Part shown: positions 60,051 through 64,000 of the stretch, piece by piece
How positions within the stretch are numbered: position 1 is the stretch's first letter
Layout of the letters: each line of letters opens with the position of its first letter
DNA from: Telmatactis stephensoni
Taxonomy: Eukaryota; Cnidaria; Anthozoa; Actiniaria; Isophelliidae
Assembly: GCA_029948255.1 (NCBI GenBank)
Contig: JALIZF010001884.1
Span: 1-64,000, forward strand
DNA length: 64,000 nt
Direction: 5' to 3'
Made by a program: the position numbers and the translations under genes
The notes under the pieces: model-generated
What the model saw: the letters and a program-made list of their open reading frames with translations, nothing else
What the model was told of the DNA's origin: nothing
Databases searched by the model: none

Positions 60051-60884
60051 ATGAAGAGTGTCGCAATTTTTGTCTTCCTCGTACCATTTGTGGTGCTGCA
60101 CCTGTCCGAAGGAAACGATTTCTGTCCTGACAATGGCATTATGACAAACAACGCCTTCAAGAACCTTTTTGAAGACAGCAAAGGTTTCTTTGAGAAACTG
60201 AAGCTTCAGGGCACCTGTGAAGCGGATATGACGGAGAAGACTGAAGAGAAAGCCGACAATGCCTTACTAGTGTCCTACCAAACGGTTTGCTATGCAGTGG
60301 GAAAGAAGGCAGATCTCTCGGTATGGGTGTTGTCAAAAACCATAAAAGAGCCTGCAAACAGCGTTGGGCTAAAGGCACAAGATGCCACCAAATCCGACTG
60401 CGCAAATAAGAAACCTTATCAAGCCCTATATCTACCTCAGAGGGACAACAAAAATGCCTACATGATCTTGAACTCAGGATTGGCGGCTCTTTTTTTCACC
60501 ACTAGGCTTAGTGGTTGCAACGTTTTCGTAGCAACTAGTGACAGCAAGCCCAATCAACCCCTGGTTATGCACTCCAATAAGAACGGTTGTGGAAATCAAG
60601 CAGAGAGGCTCAAGTTACAGGGAGAGGAAGCTGATAAAATAATAACAGCTAACGCGGGTTATAAGTTGGCTATTCGCTTTTATAGCAAACCGAAACCGGC
60701 CGATCAAGCTGCCCTAAAGATCATTGACGACTACAAACTGAGCCATCCTGCTGTACAAGTTGTAGGGTACGACCAAAACCCTCCTGCACAAGCTCAGTTT
60801 TATCATTTCTTTGGCACTTTTGATAATTCTTGGAAATTTGTCATGAAGGGAGATGGCGATGGCAAAATTATTTGGCAAAGCTAA
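60051..60884 (+). CDS. Secreted protein with LSGC...His signature, family unknown
   Basis: Single-exon frame of 277 residues. Residues 1-20 are a clear signal peptide (hydrophobic VAIFVFLVPFVVLHL, cleavage near SEG|N), so the product enters the secretory pathway. Six cysteines are in the mature chain: C25, C56, C80, C117, C156, C180. The centre has TTRLSGCNVFVA (C156) followed by PLVMHSN (H174), and the C-terminus has an aromatic FYHFFGTFDNSWKFVMK segment. An LSGC motif with a His 12-15 residues later forms the Cys-His dyad of the CNF1/BLF1 glutamine-deamidase group; here the spacing is 18. I offer that only as a structural hypothesis, since the rest shows no similarity I can state. The start is the first ATG and directly precedes the signal. 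AATAAA at 60887, two bases after the stop, is followed by another at about 61002. No intron in the CDS, unlike all other long genes here. Confidence 0.72.
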   Translation: MKSVAIFVFLVPFVVLHLSEGNDFCPDNGIMTNNAFKNLFEDSKGFFEKLKLQGTCEADMTEKTEEKADNALLVSYQTVCYAVGKKADLSVWVLSKTIKEPANSVGLKAQDATKSDCANKKPYQALYLPQRDNKNAYMILNSGLAALFFTTRLSGCNVFVATSDSKPNQPLVMHSNKNGCGNQAERLKLQGEEADKIITANAGYKLAIRFYSKPKPADQAALKIIDDYKLSHPAVQVVGYDQNPPAQAQFYHFFGTFDNSWKFVMKGDGDGKIIWQS

Positions 60885-61451
60885 GTAATAAATTCAAAAG
60901 ATGTCGCTTTAACAAAAAGTAGAAGTAACGCACATAGCTAGGTGTTCCTGCCGAGGAAAAGCTTGATAATAAGAGATGTTGTATCATTCATGCATGAGCA
61001 AAATAAACCAGTTAATCAACGAAACATGGCTGCTGTTGTTGTTGTCGTCGTCGTCGTATCGCGTATTGATTGTTGCGTGTACTCAACCTCGTTCCCAGGA
61101 ATTTGCAATTTTGTTAAATACCAAAGGGTAGGGAATAGACTATTTCCGAGAAGCGGAAACCGCTCTTGCAAGAAAATCGCGGGCAGACACAAAAACGAGG
61201 CATTTTCGGGCAATGGCAGCAAAATGGCAGCAAGATTTTTCTTAATAAAGGTTTCAAAATAACCATAGATTTCACGACCTCTGGCAAAAAAATTATCATG
61301 CACTTCTATCATTGCATATCGATCGATCACTAAGTCAAAGACCATGAAGGAATCCCCACAACAAAGCATTGATAAAAGTACAAAATAAATGCTTCAATTG
61401 AAGAATAACACACATAAAACATTCAAAGTTCAATATATAGAAAATAATCCA

Positions 61452-61551
61452 AAATATCCTCTCGGCAGTTTCCAATTTATGTGATGGTCCATCCCCCTCT
61501 GAAGACGGTGCACCCCCCCTCCTGAAGATAATCCTAGATCCGCCCTGCATG
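61452..61551. mobile_element. Partial copy of the CAGGGGCGGAT hAT MITE
   Basis: Shares with 11158-11339, in the same order, CTCTYGGCAGTTTCCAATTTAT, GTGATGGTSCA.C, GACGGTGCAC and AAGATAATCCTRGATCCGCC. Left part is lost. Confidence 0.65.
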
Positions 61552-61839
61552 GTATAGCTTAATTGAGAGCCGCAAAAGGTGGTATTTTAACTCTACTTCT
61601 GAAGTAATTTGCCCGAAAATGCCTAGTTTTCAAGTCGTGCCCGCGATACTTTTGGCAGTGGTCTCCGCATCTCGGAAATACTCTATTTGTGACGACTTTG
61701 GGTATCGAAAAAGGTCCTAGTATAAGAAGGGTTGTGAAAACTACCATTCAAGCTAAACACTCATGTACATATAGCGACCTTAGAAATAGTTTTTCAAAAT
61801 ATAGAAATAACCGTTAACAGCAAAGGTATAAAAAAGCTA

Positions 61840-61923
61840 AAAGGTATATTAAAGGGGTACCTTTTTTTGTCAAAGGTATATTAAAGGGGTACCTTTTTTG
61901 TCAAAGGTATATTAAAGGGGTAC
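61840..61923. repeat. 32-bp unit, 2.6 tandem copies
   Basis: AAAGGTATATTAAAGGGGTA followed by CCTTTTTTTGTC, repeated with one base length difference; the third copy stops after GGGGTAC. Confidence 0.9.
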
Positions 61924-62254
61924 GAACAAAAGAAAGCGAACTAAAGAAAACAATGGGTAGTGACTATTATTAGATTTCCAACTTTTTCACGAGTTAAACA
62001 AATCACGCTATAGCTTTAAATTTAACGTTATTCTATAAAATATGAAATGCATGTGAAGGCCAAGACCAACCACTTTCCCATGCCCAGAGTTCAGACATTT
62101 TAGTCTTGAAAATGTATCCGATCAGTTGTACACAATTATATTCTTTCCAAATCAGGAGACTAGCGTGACCCAATCACATCTTCTACCATATATGACGTCA
62201 TTTTGGGGTTGCTTCGGTTCTCGCCCTCACATTCATGATAACTGTCTCACACAG

Positions 62255-62262
62255 TATAAATA
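62255..62262 (+). promoter_or_regulatory. TATA box of the Notch-ligand gene
   Basis: TATAAATA lies 51 bases before the ATG at 62313, placing a start site at about 62285-62290. This is a short 5' UTR for a strongly regulated developmental gene. Position and consensus support it; no experimental evidence. Confidence 0.5.
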
Positions 62263-62312
62263 AGAGATTTCGTTTTTGAAATCTTGAGGGACATTGCACT
62301 GAAGCGTATATC

Positions 62313-63459
62313 ATGAATTCCACAATACTCGCTTTAGTAGTGATGTGTAGCCTAGTGGTAAGTTATGCAGGGCTTTGAAACAATTCTTAAAAGCTAGTAA
62401 TCATTTACTGGCTCAAACGGATAATTATCTGACAATCGCATACCAGTAGACCCGGCCAGTATGGTAACCGAACACGTCTCGATTCTGGTTCTGTAAAAAA
62501 ATATGTTTGTTTTGTTGCAAAAGCTAGCTATATTACAGTATACGAATCGTTTCGCTAGAACTCTAAAGTTCTACTAAAAGTAAACATATTTGTCCCATTC
62601 ATTAGTTTTCAGAGTAACTTGTAACTCATTCTTTCGTTTTGGCAACATTATGGCTACAGGATGTTCGAGTGAAAAGTAACCCTAGATTGGCCTAAACTGC
62701 ATTATCAAACTTATTTGACCTACTCGCCGATACTAAAACAAAGAGAATCTGGAATATTGTGTTCGCTGGGGCAGACATTTGTGGGGAGAGGAATTTTCTG
62801 GAGGGAGACTTGAGCAAAGTCTGCATTAATAAATCCGGATAAATTTGACAAAACGTCTTTTTGGTGTGGACGAGGGGTCTCAGAACCATAAAAAGATGTG
62901 TTTCTTATTGAGTACGGACTTGTGAAGGCCGCAAGTAGATACTCATCGGACACATGACTCATATCACTCCAAGAGAGTTGTGTTACTAACCCATCATGTG
63001 TTTCTTGGTATTACCTTTGATTAGGTTACATTTGATCAAGCCGTGTTGAGACATGTCTGTGTCAAATTTCGGTTTTACTTATAGTTGGGGTCATATATAT
63101 ATATTTTTGGGCGGGGGGGGGGGGGGGGGACAGGCTGATGGCTCAATTTTGCCGTTTAATTTACACTTTGTGGACTGAAAGAGCTTTTTGATGTAATTCA
63201 TGAAATTAAAATTGATGATCCCATTATTTATCCAGGCATCGTCTACCAGTAGTGGTGTACTTGAGGTCATCTTTACACAATTCTTGAATCTAAAGGGAAA
63301 GGACTACCAAGGACAAGACTGCGATGCAGGGTTTGGGGGATCAAATCATTGTGACACGTATCTTCGTATTTGCGTGCGGTCTCCACCTCCTCCGTCATCA
63401 GGTTACTCGTGTTCTACAGCGACATCCAAGATCAAGAAAAACATGAACTCTTTTTCCAT
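62313..63459 (+). CDS. Notch ligand (Delta/Jagged-type), N-terminal exons, partial
   Basis: Exon 1 (62313-62357) encodes MNSTILALVVMCSLV, the start of a signal peptide, in phase 0 before GTAAGT. Exon 2 begins at 63236 after TATCCAG and encodes SSGVLEVIFTQFLNLKG, then GQDCDAG, CDTYLRICVR and YSCSTATSK..NSFSM. This is the MNNL domain (N-terminal domain of Notch ligands): G.LE......N.KG....G..C......C.T..R.C....C.......NSFS in the expected order and spacing. A GTATGT donor at 63460 is the best exon end; GTAAGA at 63497 is an alternative. The DSL and EGF exons would lie past the window. Expected role: membrane ligand of Notch in cell fate choice. Without the DSL domain the Delta/Jagged choice is open. 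Confidence 0.72.
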
Positions 63460-64000
63460 GTATGTTCGCGTGTTAGCAGCCTTCTCTGCTCTAAAGGTAA
63501 GACAAACAAAGTCTGTAATGTTGGTCTTCATTCTCATCCAGTCTACAATTTCGCAGGATACAATTTTCAAGAGCGCTTAACTGATTTTTATTAATGCATC
63601 AAGTAACCAATTAAGAACAAAGTATTACAGTACATCAAGTTATTTGCTACAGAATATCCCGCTCATCTACATACATATAAGATAAAAGTAAGATGTACCA
63701 TTTTACATACACCCTTATAAATTGTATTTGGAAACGTGAAGTACACCACCCAGCACACTAGGAGTTGTTATATGAACTTGAAATACAGGAGCCGATCCAG
63801 CTTTTTTAAAGAGGGGGTGCGTTTTTGATGGTAGCCAAAATGGTCTGTAGTCAGCTACGGGAATCCGATCACGTACTACCGATTAAAGATCAGCACAGGC
63901 TTCCCGGCCCCAAAACGGTTAAAGTAGCAGGCGCGCGCGTGGTGTGCTGGGTTTCCTGCCACAAATACAATTAACCACAGCCTTCCCGACTCAAAAACGA
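63460..64000. other. Intron of the Notch-ligand gene, to window end
   Basis: No further exon seen. At 63785-63820 AGGAGCCGATCCAGC and AGAGGGGGTGCG resemble the hAT-type MITE seen at 11158. Confidence 0.5.

Larger units (their letters stand above)
60885..62254. other. Intergenic region with diverged inverted repeats
   Basis: About 110 bp at 61108-61221 (minus) and 61608-61715 (plus) are inverse copies (GCCCGAAAATGCCT, GCCCGCGAT, TCTCGGAAATA in order), framing a partial hAT MITE (61452-61551). A GTTGTC/GTCGTC microsatellite is at 61023-61056 and a 32-bp tandem triplicate at 61840-61923. No exon recognised. Confidence 0.65.

Overview
This is a 64 kb piece of intron-rich, AT-rich animal nuclear DNA with GT-AG introns and many small transposons. 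The genes (a peroxisomal Lon protease ending in SKL, a ZFTRAF1/TMEM276 pair, a Notch-ligand MNNL exon) indicate a metazoan. Gene density, LINE and MITE content and the secreted proteins suggest a non-bilaterian such as a cnidarian, but the taxon is an inference.

Layout. 1-3.7 kb: foldback elements. 3.7-10.7 kb (+): ZFTRAF1, four exons, with a 1 kb minisatellite in intron 2. 10.7-14.1 kb: a stack of MITEs. 14.1-16.0 kb (-): TMEM276-like membrane protein, two exons. 16-21.4 kb: remains of a prolyl 4-hydroxylase-like gene, two LINE 3' fragments and an ACT-rich minisatellite split by one of them. 21.4-36.9 kb (+): LONP2, reconstructed here as 27 exons and 844 codons, in frame throughout. 37.3-43.2 kb (+): an MIF4G-domain protein with a Ser-rich tail. 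45.7-46.5 kb (-): a sulfotransferase gene broken by a 5-bp insertion in its PAPS-binding loop. 47.2-48.8 kb: nested inverted repeats, including a MULE-like element with perfect 79-bp TIRs, 10-bp TSD and a RecQ-like fragment. 49.1-58.5 kb: a tandemly repeated block (about 2.3 kb unit) interrupted by four younger insertions, one of them carrying a cysteine-peptidase-like fragment. 60.0-60.9 kb (+): a single-exon secreted protein with an LSGC...His signature. 62.3 kb to the end (+): first exons of a Delta/Jagged-type Notch ligand, cut off by the window edge.

The genes do not form one pathway. LONP2 would act in peroxisomal protein quality control, the MIF4G protein probably in mRNA translation or turnover, and ZFTRAF1 as a RING/TRAF-type zinc-finger protein. 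ZFTRAF1 and TMEM276 are also neighbours in human, so their proximity may be ancient. The most unusual protein is the secreted one at 60.0 kb. The most informative DNA structures are the insertions that can be dated against an empty-site copy inside the window.
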